This document shows positions 9,507-17,943 of a DNA stretch of 64,000 bases, piece by piece (position 1 is the stretch's first letter; each line of letters starts with the position of its first letter). The notes under the pieces were generated by a model. The model was not told the origin of the DNA, made no database searches, and saw nothing but the letters and a program-made list of their open reading frames with translations. Position numbers and translations under genes: made by a program. The stretch is from an uncultured Lachnospiraceae bacterium (lineage in GTDB: Bacteria; Bacillota; Clostridia; Lachnospirales; Lachnospiraceae): assembly GCA_947652925.1 (NCBI GenBank), contig CANTEW010000005.1, positions 1-64,000 of the forward strand, given 5' to 3'.

Positions 9507-10976
9507 TTAAATGATGAAACAGACCAGACCGCCCTTGCTGTCATTGACGATCTTCTGCATAGACTCCTGCAGTTTTCCCTGGCTCTCTTCCCCGATGACC
9601 GCGATCTTCGAACGGATCCCGTCCTCCACCAGCTGCTCTATGGATTTCCCAAAGATATTCGTCTCCCAGATCGTCTCTCCCCGCTGTTCTCCTTCCTTGA
9701 TATAGGCGATCAGATCTTCCGCCTGCTCCCGCGTCCCCACGATGGGTGCGATCTCCGTCTCGATATTCGCTTTGATCATATGGATCGACGGGCTTTGGGA
9801 TTTGATCTTCACCCCATATTTATTCCCCTGCTTGATCACTTCTGGCTCATCCAGTTCGATATCCCCTCTCTCCGGCGTCACGACCCCGTAACCGCAGCCC
9901 CTTACGGCCTCCAGCGCCGACTGGACTTTCACGTACTCTTCTTTCATGCGGGCAAACTCCCGGATCATATGAATCAGCTCATATTCGCTGCCCATGGATA
10001 TCCCCGTCATCTCGGAGAGCATCTCATAATAATACTGTTCCCGGACATGGATCTGCACCCGGATCACCCCGGTCGCCAGATCCATCTGCTCCAGAGTCAC
10101 CCGTTCCACATAAGGTCCCTCCAATTCCATGGAACTCCCCGTAAGATCGCGTATACTCCTCCACCCAGCCGTCATCTGCCGGATCTGCTCCAGGAGGTTT
10201 GCTTTTAAGGGATTCGTCAACGGCAGGATCTCCACCCATTTGGGGATATAGAACTGCACCTGCCCCAGAGGGAATTCATAGAGTACCTTCTCCAGGATCA
10301 GTCCCACATCCTCCCTGCGGAGCTGCTCGCAGTTGACTGCCAGGGCCGACACGTGGTATTTCTCCTCTATCTCTTTGACCATGGCGGCCGCCTCTTCCCC
10401 GTATGGTTTCTGGGAATTGACAATGACCAGAAAAGGCTTGCCCTGGTCTTCCAGTTCCCGTATGGTCTTTTCCTCCGCCTTGCGGAAATTATCCCTGGGG
10501 ATCTCACCGAAAGATCCATCGCAGGTCATCACCAGCCCGATCGTGGCATGCTCCTCGATCACTTTGCGCGTCCCCACTTCTGCCGCCTGATGGAAGGGGA
10601 TCTCATGATCGAACCAGGGCGTCTTGACCATCCGCTCCTTTCCCTCTTCCATATTGCCTACAGCATCCGGGACGAGAAATCCCACACAATCAATGAGCCG
10701 CAGGCGCACCTGGATATCGTCCCCCAGCGTCATGTTGACCGCCTCTTTCGGTATGAACTTCGGTTCCACCGTTGTGATCAATTTTCCAGAACCGCTCAAC
10801 GGCAGTTCATCCCGTACCTGGGACTGCCGGAGCTGTGACAGGGCCGGCAGCGCCACTAATTCCATAAACCTGCGGATGAATGTGGACTTCCCACTGCGCA
10901 CTGGTCCCACGACACCTATGTAGATCTCCCCGTTGGTACGGGCCTGTATATCTTTATACACCTGAAAATTAACCAT
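9507..10976 (-). CDS. spoIVA: Stage IV sporulation protein A
   Basis: The 489-residue product is the ATP-hydrolysing spore coat base-layer protein that polymerises on the forespore surface during sporulation. The N-terminal TRAFAC-type nucleotide-binding domain has Walker A GPVRSGKSTFI and a LIDCVGF switch region. The middle and C-terminal domains follow the family to the ending KGGLVCFII. The ATG at 10974-10976 was chosen because AAAGGAG lies five bases upstream and MVNFQVYKDIQ is the conserved start. In many Firmicutes spoIVA lies beside gpsA and der; here those genes are more than 30 kb away. Expression should depend on mother-cell sigma E, but I could not find a convincing sigma E site. 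Confidence 0.97.
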   Translation of the reverse strand: MVNFQVYKDIQARTNGEIYIGVVGPVRSGKSTFIRRFMELVALPALSQLRQSQVRDELPLSGSGKLITTVEPKFIPKEAVNMTLGDDIQVRLRLIDCVGFLVPDAVGNMEEGKERMVKTPWFDHEIPFHQAAEVGTRKVIEEHATIGLVMTCDGSFGEIPRDNFRKAEEKTIRELEDQGKPFLVIVNSQKPYGEEAAAMVKEIEEKYHVSALAVNCEQLRREDVGLILEKVLYEFPLGQVQFYIPKWVEILPLTNPLKANLLEQIRQMTAGWRSIRDLTGSSMELEGPYVERVTLEQMDLATGVIRVQIHVREQYYYEMLSEMTGISMGSEYELIHMIREFARMKEEYVKVQSALEAVRGCGYGVVTPERGDIELDEPEVIKQGNKYGVKIKSQSPSIHMIKANIETEIAPIVGTREQAEDLIAYIKEGEQRGETIWETNIFGKSIEQLVEDGIRSKIAVIGEESQGKLQESMQKIVNDSKGGLVCFII

Positions 10977-11010
10977 AAAAACTCCTTTTTCCTCCATTTA
11001 CTGTATCATT

Positions 11011-11038
11011 AATATATATGAAGAAAAAAAGGAGTCAA
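11011..11038 (-). promoter_or_regulatory. Possible promoter upstream of spoIVA
   Basis: TTGACT (11033-11038) and TATATT (11011-11016) are 16 bases apart on the minus strand. This resembles a sigma A site, which is not what is expected for spoIVA, and the AT-rich context makes chance matches easy. Confidence 0.3.
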
Positions 11039-11059
11039 TGACAAACTCTACCGTATGTT

Positions 11060-11845
11060 TTAATTTCGGGTCCGTTTATAGATATGATACTGATCCACCA
11101 TCCCTACCAGCGTAAATCCATTCTCCTCGTATTTCTGGTCGGTCTGTGGATCTTCCACCCACATCACCAGGTAATTGCACCGCACATCCCGGACCAGTGT
11201 GGACACCTGGCCCGGATCCGTCTGACCCGCATCTTGTCCCAGAAGGATATGGAGCTGCTTCGCCGCTCCGCGCTTCGTCCCTCTGGAACCACGGCCATAA
11301 GGCATCTGGATATCCGGCGCGTAGATCCGCATATAAGTCGCGATCTCATCTGGAGCGACCAGCTTCTTTTTCTCTGCCCTCCCCGACTCCTCCCGGACCA
11401 GATCCGCGATCGCTTTGACCTGATAGGGGACTTTCTCCGGGACATCCGGCATCTGAAAATTCCCTTCCACATAGACCTGTGACCCGGTACATACGATCAC
11501 CCCGAGGAAAACAGCCCCTAAGATCATCTGGATCCCTGCATTCTTCCAGGCTGTACTCACTCTGGTACACACATACGCGATCACCGGAGCCACCGGGAGC
11601 AGCCAGAGTACCCGCCAATAGACCGTCTTACCGATACAGTAATCTGCGATGACATGCGCTGTCAAAGGCAGGAAAAAAATGGCCAGCACTACTAGAGTAT
11701 AAGCCGCCAGGATCCTCCGCTCCCCTTTCATCTTTTTCCAAAAGAAGAGAAAAGGCAGGCACAGCAAAAACAGATAAACATGCCAGCCTTCCCCCCAATA
11801 CGCCAGCCAGGTCTCCAAACTCATATCCCAAACATGTTCCATCAT
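11060..11845 (-). CDS. Membrane protein of unknown function, possible C-terminal half of a split protein
   Basis: This 261-residue protein has three or four hydrophobic helices in its first 140 residues (VYLFLLCLPFLFFW, LVVLAIFFLPLTAHVIA, VLWLLPVAPVIAYVC, ILGAVFLGVIVCTG). A soluble C-terminal domain of about 120 residues carries no motif I recognise. AGGGGG lies eight bases before the ATG. The gene lies in the same frame as the membrane protein just upstream (11858-12904); only two TAG codons and three sense codons separate them. Together they make about 610 residues with the helix layout of a GT-C-like membrane transferase, perhaps related to DUF6077. Whether these are two real genes or one interrupted gene is open. 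Confidence 0.6.
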   Translation of the reverse strand: MMEHVWDMSLETWLAYWGEGWHVYLFLLCLPFLFFWKKMKGERRILAAYTLVVLAIFFLPLTAHVIADYCIGKTVYWRVLWLLPVAPVIAYVCTRVSTAWKNAGIQMILGAVFLGVIVCTGSQVYVEGNFQMPDVPEKVPYQVKAIADLVREESGRAEKKKLVAPDEIATYMRIYAPDIQMPYGRGSRGTKRGAAKQLHILLGQDAGQTDPGQVSTLVRDVRCNYLVMWVEDPQTDQKYEENGFTLVGMVDQYHIYKRTRN

Positions 11846-11857
11846 CTATAATGCCCC

Positions 11858-12904
11858 CTAACTTATGACCAGATAGATCACTGCAAAGATCAGATTCGGC
11901 GCACAGCAGAACAACGCCTTCCCCACCACCTTCTGATCCCAGGTACAGACACCACATACAAACGCATAGATGCCCACCATGATCATAGAGAGGATGATCC
12001 CCATAGAGGAGACCAGGCACGCGGCCAGCTGCATACAGAAGAGTACAGGCCAGCCGCCCTTATCCTTCTCCTTCCACATCACTTTCGCGCACATATAGGC
12101 CACCGCCGGCAGCAGGACTCCCGCCAGGACAGCTTTCCCCTGCCAAATGCGCAGCAAAAGGAACGTACCTGCTGTATAGACAGAATAATTTGAAAAGACC
12201 TGTACCGCACTGACAAAGATCAAGAACAAGGCACACTGTTTCCGATCGCCGCCAAAGAGCAGATCCGCCCACAGCCAGTAGACCAGATACGACAATAAGA
12301 TCATGAAGACCGGAAAGACCGTGTAGACAAAATATGGGACATCCACCCCCACCAATCTCGTCAACAGAGCTTCATATACTGGAAAAGGCGACAGTACATA
12401 GCGGTTGGGCAATCTCTTATATGGAGTGCCCGTGTATGGACTATATTCAAATATGGAATCTGTATATACAGAAGTGCTGGCCGTCGCCACATAGAAGGAA
12501 TCGTCCGCGTCATGGTGTACCATGATCACAGCCACCGCCATCTGGACAATGACAAGGAAAACGGCTATGAACATCAATATACGCCCGGATATCCTCACCG
12601 GCGCCTTCCTTCTCAATGCTCCCGCAGCCGCCCTCCGCAGATTCCGGAAATACAACACCAGCCCCACAGCTGCCGCCACCAGCGCCACGATCCGATAGAT
12701 CCACACCACCAGCGTCAAAGATGCCCCCAGGAAGATCCCCGGAACGATCAGCACCTCTGCCACTGCAAATAAGCCTGCGTATCCGCAGACCACCACATAA
12801 CAGATACTCTTTCCTTTGTCCGTATACCATGTCAATGCCATCCCCACAGCCATAGGTACCACCAACAGCCATAAAACAGCATATATCCAATTTATCAGAT
12901 GCAT
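11858..12904 (-). CDS. Polytopic membrane protein (GT-C-like, possibly DUF6077)
   Basis: About 348 residues with roughly ten predicted membrane helices starting at MHLINWIYAVLWLLVV. A loop with HHDADDSFYVA and YTGTPYKRLPN between helices resembles the acidic outer loop of GT-C-type transferases. The family may be DUF6077, known in Lachnospiraceae, but I cannot confirm this. The ATG at 12902-12904 fits the first hydrophobic residues; its site (AGGATC) is weak, and a longer frame reaches 12976. The protein ends in the middle of a hydrophobic helix (FAVIYLVIS), which supports the idea that it is the front half of a protein continuing in the downstream in-frame ORF. No enzymatic function can be assigned. 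Confidence 0.6.
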   Translation of the reverse strand: MHLINWIYAVLWLLVVPMAVGMALTWYTDKGKSICYVVVCGYAGLFAVAEVLIVPGIFLGASLTLVVWIYRIVALVAAAVGLVLYFRNLRRAAAGALRRKAPVRISGRILMFIAVFLVIVQMAVAVIMVHHDADDSFYVATASTSVYTDSIFEYSPYTGTPYKRLPNRYVLSPFPVYEALLTRLVGVDVPYFVYTVFPVFMILLSYLVYWLWADLLFGGDRKQCALFLIFVSAVQVFSNYSVYTAGTFLLLRIWQGKAVLAGVLLPAVAYMCAKVMWKEKDKGGWPVLFCMQLAACLVSSMGIILSMIMVGIYAFVCGVCTWDQKVVGKALFCCAPNLIFAVIYLVIS

Positions 12905-12976
12905 ATCTATGATCCTAACACAATACTTTTTTTCAGTTACCCGCTCATGATACCATGATCTTGTCCCAAGATGCAA

Positions 12977-13328
12977 GGCTCAGCCATATTTTTACTTATG
13001 AAAGGTCCTGTCGATCGGCTAGAGAGTGTTTGAAGATCCATTCATGCCACTCTCACGTCCCACTTGATGATATATTTGCCCTTTATGCGGTTAGCGTAAC
13101 CCACTACACCGCCCCTATTCGGGTCAAATATCCTTAAATTATAGAAAATTTACAGATAAAAGATAAGTACATCCCAAAAACAGCGTTTTAAGGGATCCGG
13201 GTGAGATCCGTGATCCCCCGGCGCTTTTGGTACTTTTCTCGCAGAAAAGTACATAGAAAGATCTGAGCGGCCACAGATCACAGATACAGACAAAAACTGT
13301 GTGGATCCAACAGGACAATGAACATTAG
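12977..13328. other. Gene-free stretch with several hairpins
   Basis: No convincing gene lies here. Seen are GAGAGTG (13022-13028) pairing with CACTCTC (13048-13054), a palindromic GGTTA-CGC-TAACC near 13087-13102, GGGATC/GATCCC arms near 13192-13217, and a perfect 10-base stem at 13230-13252. A 70-codon frame across 13150-13362 runs through these palindromes and a terminator and is not credible. Confidence 0.5.
13230..13252. repeat. Short perfect palindrome (REP-like)
   Basis: GTACTTTTCT and AGAAAAGTAC form a 10-base perfect stem with loop CGC. It has no T-run on either side and is not next to a stop codon, so it resembles a REP-type dispersed palindrome more than a terminator. No second copy was noticed in the window. 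Confidence 0.4.
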
Positions 13329-13358
13329 AAAAACCTGCCCAAGACCAGGCAGGTTTTT
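13329..13358 (-). terminator. Rho-independent terminator of the hydrogenase operon
   Basis: AAAAACCTGCC pairs with GGCAGGTTTTT, giving a T-run on either strand. It lies 14 bases below the HydA stop. Confidence 0.85.
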
Positions 13359-13372
13359 CCATCTACTATCTT

Positions 13373-15127
13373 TTATTCGGGAATACGATTGACTTCTCTC
13401 TTCACATAAGTTGTATGGAGGATCTCATGAGCCTTATGGCTTCCCGGCTCGCCGAAGAATTCATCGTAAACTTTCTTGATCTGCGGATTCTCGTGAGATT
13501 TCCTGATCGGATTTGCCGCATCATAATCATAGAGTACTTTACCACGCAGAGCCCTTACATCGTTGGCGTTCTTGAAGCTTGCAGGTACGTGTGGCTGTCC
13601 ACCGCCGTTCACACAGCCGCCAGGACATCCCATGATCTCGATGAAATGATAGTCAGCTTCGCCGGATTTCACTTTGTTCAGCAGAGTCCTTGCATTGCCA
13701 AGGCCGGATGCGATCGCTACTTTCACTGTCATGCCAGCTACATCATAGCTTGCTTCCTTGATGCCTTCAACACCCCTGACATCTGTGAAGTCAAGGTTCT
13801 TCAGCTCTTCGCCTGTCAGTTCTTCCACTGCAGTCCTTAAAGCAGCTTCCATAACACCGCCGGTAGCGCCGAAGATAACGGCTGCACCTGTGCCTTCTCC
13901 TAACGGATCGTCGAAGTCTTCATCTGGAAGATCCAGGAAACGAAGACCTGCTCCTTTGATCATCCGAGCCAGCTCCCTGGTGGTGATGGAGATATCTACA
14001 TCCGGGCATCCAGCTGCGTCCTGATCGTCACGACCGATCTCGAACTTCTTAGCTGTACAAGGCATTACGGATACACTGACAATCTTCTTCGGATCGATGC
14101 CCATCTTCTGTGCATAGTAAGTCTTCAGTGTAGCACCGAACATCTGCTGCGGGGATTTGCAGCTTGACAGATTATCTGTCATATCCGGGAAGTAATGTTC
14201 ACAGTATTTGATCCAGCCCGGTGAACAGGATGTGATCAGAGGCAGTGTACCGCCGTTTTTCACTCTGTCAAGGAATTCATGCGCTTCTTCCATGATCGTC
14301 AGGTCAGCAGAGAAATTGGTATCAAATACTTTGTCAAAGCCCAGACGGCGCAGAGCTGCTGCCATCTTGCCTTCTACACCAGATCCTACCGGAAGGCCGA
14401 ATTCTTCACCCAGGCCTGCACGTACAGCAGGAGCTGTCTGGACGACTACAAATTTATCAGGATCAGCGATCGCATCAAATACTTCTTTTGTGTTGTCCTT
14501 CTCATAGATCGCGCCTACAGGACATGCTACGATACACTGTCCGCAGGATACACAGCTTGTATCTGCCAGGCCCATCTCGAATGCGGAGCTGATGTGTGTC
14601 TTGAACCCACGCTCATTGGCTCCGATCACGCCGATGCCCTGTACTTTGTCACAGACTGCTACGCAGCGGCGGCAGAGGATACATTTGTTGTTGTCACGGA
14701 TCATATGCGGTGCGGACTCGTCAAGCTCATACTCGTTCTTTGCGCCGTCATACATACTCTCGTCTTCAACGCCGAGATCTTTACACAGTTTCTGCAGCTC
14801 GCAGTTCTCGCTGCGCACACAGGAGAGACATTTCCTCTCATGGTCAGACAGGATCAGTTCCAGTGTCTTCTTCCTGGATTCCCTTACCAGAGGAGTATTG
14901 GTGAATACTTCCATACCCGGGTTGATCGGATATACGCAGGCAGCCACCAGGCTCCTTGCGCCTTTAACTTCTACAACACAGATACGGCATGCGCCGATCT
15001 CATTGATCTCTTTCAAAAAGCAGAGAGTCGGGATATCGATCCCAGCGATCCTGGCAGCCTCAAGGATAGTAGAGCCTGCAGGTGCAGATACCTCCATGCC
15101 ATTTATTTTAATTGTAATGTTTTCCAT
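13373..15127 (-). CDS. hydA: Electron-bifurcating [FeFe] hydrogenase, catalytic subunit (HydA/HndD type)
   Basis: This 584-residue catalytic subunit reversibly makes or oxidises H2 at the H-cluster. The N-terminal 2Fe-2S domain uses C36, C47, C50 and C64. A His/Cys 4Fe-4S site is in HERKCLSCVRSENC (H96, C100, C103, C109). Two ferredoxin-type clusters lie at C149-C159 and C192-C202. The H-cluster motifs are TSCSPGW (299-305), MPCTAKK (355-361) and MGCPGGCVNGGG (499-510). L1 reads TSCSP rather than TSCCP, as I recall for many multimeric enzymes. With HydB and HydC just upstream it forms the trimeric complex that couples H2 to reduced ferredoxin plus NAD(P)H; the cofactor preference cannot be read from sequence. 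Confidence 0.95.
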   Translation of the reverse strand: MENITIKINGMEVSAPAGSTILEAARIAGIDIPTLCFLKEINEIGACRICVVEVKGARSLVAACVYPINPGMEVFTNTPLVRESRKKTLELILSDHERKCLSCVRSENCELQKLCKDLGVEDESMYDGAKNEYELDESAPHMIRDNNKCILCRRCVAVCDKVQGIGVIGANERGFKTHISSAFEMGLADTSCVSCGQCIVACPVGAIYEKDNTKEVFDAIADPDKFVVVQTAPAVRAGLGEEFGLPVGSGVEGKMAAALRRLGFDKVFDTNFSADLTIMEEAHEFLDRVKNGGTLPLITSCSPGWIKYCEHYFPDMTDNLSSCKSPQQMFGATLKTYYAQKMGIDPKKIVSVSVMPCTAKKFEIGRDDQDAAGCPDVDISITTRELARMIKGAGLRFLDLPDEDFDDPLGEGTGAAVIFGATGGVMEAALRTAVEELTGEELKNLDFTDVRGVEGIKEASYDVAGMTVKVAIASGLGNARTLLNKVKSGEADYHFIEIMGCPGGCVNGGGQPHVPASFKNANDVRALRGKVLYDYDAANPIRKSHENPQIKKVYDEFFGEPGSHKAHEILHTTYVKREVNRIPE

Positions 15128-15145
15128 AATCTGTACGATCCTCCC

Positions 15146-17032
15146 TTATTTCCTTACGATTGCGTCGAATTTACACTTGGACATACATACGCCGCACTTC
15201 AAACACTTATCAGGATCAATCTCATGTGGTTTCTTCTTCTCGCCTGTGATCGCTTCCGCAGGACAGTTCTTCGCACACATCGTACACCCTTTACATTTCT
15301 CAGGATCGATGCTGTATGTCAACAAGTTCTTACATACACCTGCAGGACATTTCTTGTCAACGATATGGGCAACATACTCGTCCCTGAAGTTCTTGATCGT
15401 AGATAATACTGGATTTGCCGCTGTCTGGCCCAGCGCGCACAGTGCGTTCTGTTTCATGTAGGCAGCAAGTTCTTCGATCTTATCAAGATCTTCCATCGTC
15501 GCTTTGCCGTCTGAGATCTTGTTCAGGAGTTCTAACAGACGCGTCGTACCTATACGGCAAGGAGTACATTTACCACAGGATTCATCTACTGTGAACTCAA
15601 GGAAGAATTTAGCGATGTCTACCATACAGCTGTCTTCATCCATAACGATCAGACCGCCGGAACCCATCATGGAACCGATCGCGATCAGGTTGTCGTAATC
15701 GATCGGGATGTCGTAGTTATCTGCTGAGATACATCCGCCGGAAGGACCGCCTGTCTGCGCTGCTTTGAATTTCTTTCCATTGGGGATACCGCCGCCGATC
15801 TCTTCAACGATCTCGCGCAGTGTGGTACCCATGGGGATCTCCACAAGACCTACGTTGTTGACTTTACCGCCCAAGGCAAATACTTTCGTACCTTTGGACT
15901 TTTCTGTACCCATGGATGCGAACCAGTCTGCACCCTTTAAGATGATCTGCGGGATATTCGCATATGTCTCTACGTTGTTCAGGATCGTTGGTTTTTCCCA
16001 AAGACCTTTTACAGCCGGGAATGGAGGACGCGGATGTGGTTCACCCCTCTGGCCTTCGATGGATGTGAGCAGAGCCGTCTCTTCACCACATACAAATGCG
16101 CCGGCGCCCAGACGAAGATCCACATCAAAGTCAAAACCTGTCCCGAAGATATCTTTACCTAACAGCCCCTGTTCCCTGGCCTGTGCGATCGCGATCTTCA
16201 GACGGTCCACAGCGATGGGATACTCTGCACGGACATAGATATAACCCTGGTTCGCCCCGATCACATAACCAGCGATCGCCATAGCTTCCAGTACAACGTG
16301 GGGATCGCCTTCCAGAACGGAACGGTCCATAAATGCACCCGGGTCACCTTCGTCAGCGTTACAGCAGACATATTTCTGATCGGCGTCATTGCCCATAGCC
16401 AGCTGCCATTTGCGCCCTGTGGGGAATCCGCCGCCGCCACGGCCTCTCAGACCGCTGTCCAGCAGACATTTGATCACGTCGTCAGGAGTCATCTCTTTTA
16501 ATACTTTGCCCAGTGCCTGGTAACCGTCACGTGCTATGTACTCGTTGATATCTTCAGGATCGATCAGACCACAGTTACGCAGAGCCACCCTGTTCTGCTT
16601 TTTATAGAAAGCCGTCTCATGCATGGACTGGAAGCCGTCTTCCGTGATCGTCTCATCGTATACGCAGCGGGTAACGACACGTCCATTTGCCAGATGCTCA
16701 GATACGATCTCCGGCACATCATCCACAGATATCATGGAATAGAACGTGCCTTCTGGATAAACGATCATGATCGGTCCAAGAGCGCACAGCCCGTGGCATC
16801 CTGTCTGGACGACCTTCACATCTTTAACGATATTATTTTTCTCGATCTCTTCATTCAATTTAGCAATGATCTGCTTACTTCCGGAAGAAGTACATCCGGT
16901 ACCGCCGCAAACTAATACATGATAGCGGCATCCGTCTGTAGCAGCATTTGCCTGGCCCTCATCTTCCAGTCTCAGACTTATGAGGCCCTTTACTTTATCT
17001 TGTACTGCATTTAATTCCTCAAGGGATTTCAT
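15146..17032 (-). CDS. hydB: Electron-bifurcating hydrogenase, NuoF-like flavin/NAD-binding subunit (HydB/HndC type)
   Basis: This 628-residue subunit carries the FMN- and NAD(P)-binding core. An N-terminal thioredoxin-like 2Fe-2S domain (about residues 25-120) contains CGGTGCTSSGS and CHGLCALGP. The NuoF-like core has GRGGGGFPTGRKW (FMN loop), CCNADEGDPGAFMDRS and GAGAFVCGEETAL, plus the 4Fe-4S motif ESCGKCTPCRIGT. The C-terminal ferredoxin domain has two CX2CX2CX3C motifs (CKGCTMCAKNC and CLKCGVCMSKC). The fused thioredoxin domain replaces a separate HndB. The ATG at 17030-17032 has AAGGAGG eight bases upstream. It lies 18 bases before hydA, so they are co-transcribed and must assemble together. 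Confidence 0.95.
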   Translation of the reverse strand: MKSLEELNAVQDKVKGLISLRLEDEGQANAATDGCRYHVLVCGGTGCTSSGSKQIIAKLNEEIEKNNIVKDVKVVQTGCHGLCALGPIMIVYPEGTFYSMISVDDVPEIVSEHLANGRVVTRCVYDETITEDGFQSMHETAFYKKQNRVALRNCGLIDPEDINEYIARDGYQALGKVLKEMTPDDVIKCLLDSGLRGRGGGGFPTGRKWQLAMGNDADQKYVCCNADEGDPGAFMDRSVLEGDPHVVLEAMAIAGYVIGANQGYIYVRAEYPIAVDRLKIAIAQAREQGLLGKDIFGTGFDFDVDLRLGAGAFVCGEETALLTSIEGQRGEPHPRPPFPAVKGLWEKPTILNNVETYANIPQIILKGADWFASMGTEKSKGTKVFALGGKVNNVGLVEIPMGTTLREIVEEIGGGIPNGKKFKAAQTGGPSGGCISADNYDIPIDYDNLIAIGSMMGSGGLIVMDEDSCMVDIAKFFLEFTVDESCGKCTPCRIGTTRLLELLNKISDGKATMEDLDKIEELAAYMKQNALCALGQTAANPVLSTIKNFRDEYVAHIVDKKCPAGVCKNLLTYSIDPEKCKGCTMCAKNCPAEAITGEKKKPHEIDPDKCLKCGVCMSKCKFDAIVRK

Positions 17033-17156
17033 AAAAAATTTCCTCCTTCTACGAATATTCCAAATCCGTCCCGTCCGCCTGTCTTGCCTTATGTACTGTG
17101 ACTGCACCGCCATGGCCGTATCCTGTACATCCGGGCAGGATCCTCAGGCATCCGGT

Positions 17157-17648
17157 CTATGCATTGTATTTGTCTACGATACCTTGGATATCGTCTGGTG
17201 TGAGGCGCCCGTAAACTTCGTCGTTGACCATCATTACGGGAGCAAGGCCGCAGGCACCAACGCACCGGCAGGCTTCCAGTGAAAATTTGCCATCCGGCGT
17301 ACATTCTCCACCCTGGATCTGGAGCACTTCCTGCAATTTTTCGTAGATCTGGCCGGAACCTTTGACATAACATGCAGTTCCCAGACAAACGGAGATACGA
17401 TATTTACCCTTGGGCTGTAATGCAAACTGTGCATAGAAAGTCGCAACGCCATAGATCCGCTCCATCGGTATCCCTGTCTCGTCTGATATGATCTTCTGCA
17501 CTTCGATGGGGAGATATCCATAGATATCCTGTGCCTGCTGCAGGATCGGCATCAAAGCACCTTTTTCGCCTTTATGCGCCTTGATCATCTCAAGCAGTTT
17601 TTCTTCCTGCTCTTTTGTTCCCTGGAATGGGACAGTCTTTTTTGCCAT
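17157..17648 (-). CDS. hydC: Electron-bifurcating hydrogenase, NuoE-like 2Fe-2S subunit (HydC/HndA type)
   Basis: This 163-residue NuoE-like subunit binds one 2Fe-2S cluster and hands electrons to HydB. A helical N-terminal half (LMPILQQAQDIYGYLP, PMERIYGVATFYAQF) precedes the thioredoxin-like domain with cluster ligands in SVCLGTACYVKGS and EACRCVGACGLAPVM. The second of two close ATGs (17646-17648) is preferred because AAGAGG is six bases before it; the first, at 17654, is possible. It is the first gene of the hydrogenase operon, downstream of a good promoter, with a 124-base gap before hydB in which I see no gene. Confidence 0.94.
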   Translation of the reverse strand: MAKKTVPFQGTKEQEEKLLEMIKAHKGEKGALMPILQQAQDIYGYLPIEVQKIISDETGIPMERIYGVATFYAQFALQPKGKYRISVCLGTACYVKGSGQIYEKLQEVLQIQGGECTPDGKFSLEACRCVGACGLAPVMMVNDEVYGRLTPDDIQGIVDKYNA

Positions 17649-17711
17649 ACTCATCCTCTTTTTATTACCTCCTGACTCAGTAGTTAAACAATAACGACTA
17701 ATGTATATACT

Positions 17712-17740
17712 AATATAACATATCCTCATTCGATTGTCTA
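17712..17740 (-). promoter_or_regulatory. Promoter of the bifurcating hydrogenase operon
   Basis: TAGACA (17735-17740) and TATATT (17712-17717) are spaced 17 bases apart on the minus strand. The leader to hydC is about 60 bases. It is divergent from the promoter of the sensor module at 17863-17892. Confidence 0.65.
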
Positions 17741-17821
17741 GGCAGGATCAACAAAATTTTTCTAAGATCTCCGGTTTTCTCTGTCTATTGGTCACATATA
17801 CTACAGATGCGGTCCCCCCTA

Positions 17822-17842
17822 TGTGCATACAATTGTGACTAT
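17822..17842 (+). promoter_or_regulatory. Candidate regulator site between hydrogenase and sensor-module promoters
   Basis: TGTGCAT (17822-17828) and TTGTGACTAT (17833-17842) recur with a one-base length difference on the minus strand inside the CODH cluster, between cooT and cooC. The site lies about 20 bases upstream of the -35 for the solute-binding gene and 80 bases upstream of the hydrogenase -35. Confidence 0.3.
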
Positions 17843-17862
17843 CCGCCTCCGCAGGATGGACA

Positions 17863-17892
17863 TTGACCCCGGCCTGCCATATGGGGTATAAT
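17863..17892 (+). promoter_or_regulatory. Promoter of the SBP-chemoreceptor-HydS-SpoIIE run
   Basis: TTGACC (17863-17868) and a perfect TATAAT (17887-17892) are 18 bases apart. The start codon follows about 50 bases later with AGGAGGAG ahead of it. Confidence 0.75.
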
Positions 17893-17943
17893 AATAGCAA
17901 ATATCCCCAAAAATATATCATATGTTATAGACAGGAGGAGTAT

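Noticed and set aside
10977..11059. Sigma E promoter for spoIVA
   Set aside because: GATACAGT resembles a sigma E -10, but no -35 lies at the right distance.
13041..13140. Short minus frame containing GGVVGYANRIKGKYIIKW
   Set aside because: It has no start codon or ribosome binding site and lies among palindromes; not enough to call a gene relic.
13150..13362. 70-codon minus-strand frame
   Set aside because: It crosses the hydrogenase terminator and two perfect palindromes and has no ribosome binding site.
14279..15406. 375-codon plus-strand frame
   Set aside because: It is antisense to hydA and hydB, which are complete with all expected cluster motifs; the translation has no family features and no ribosome binding site.
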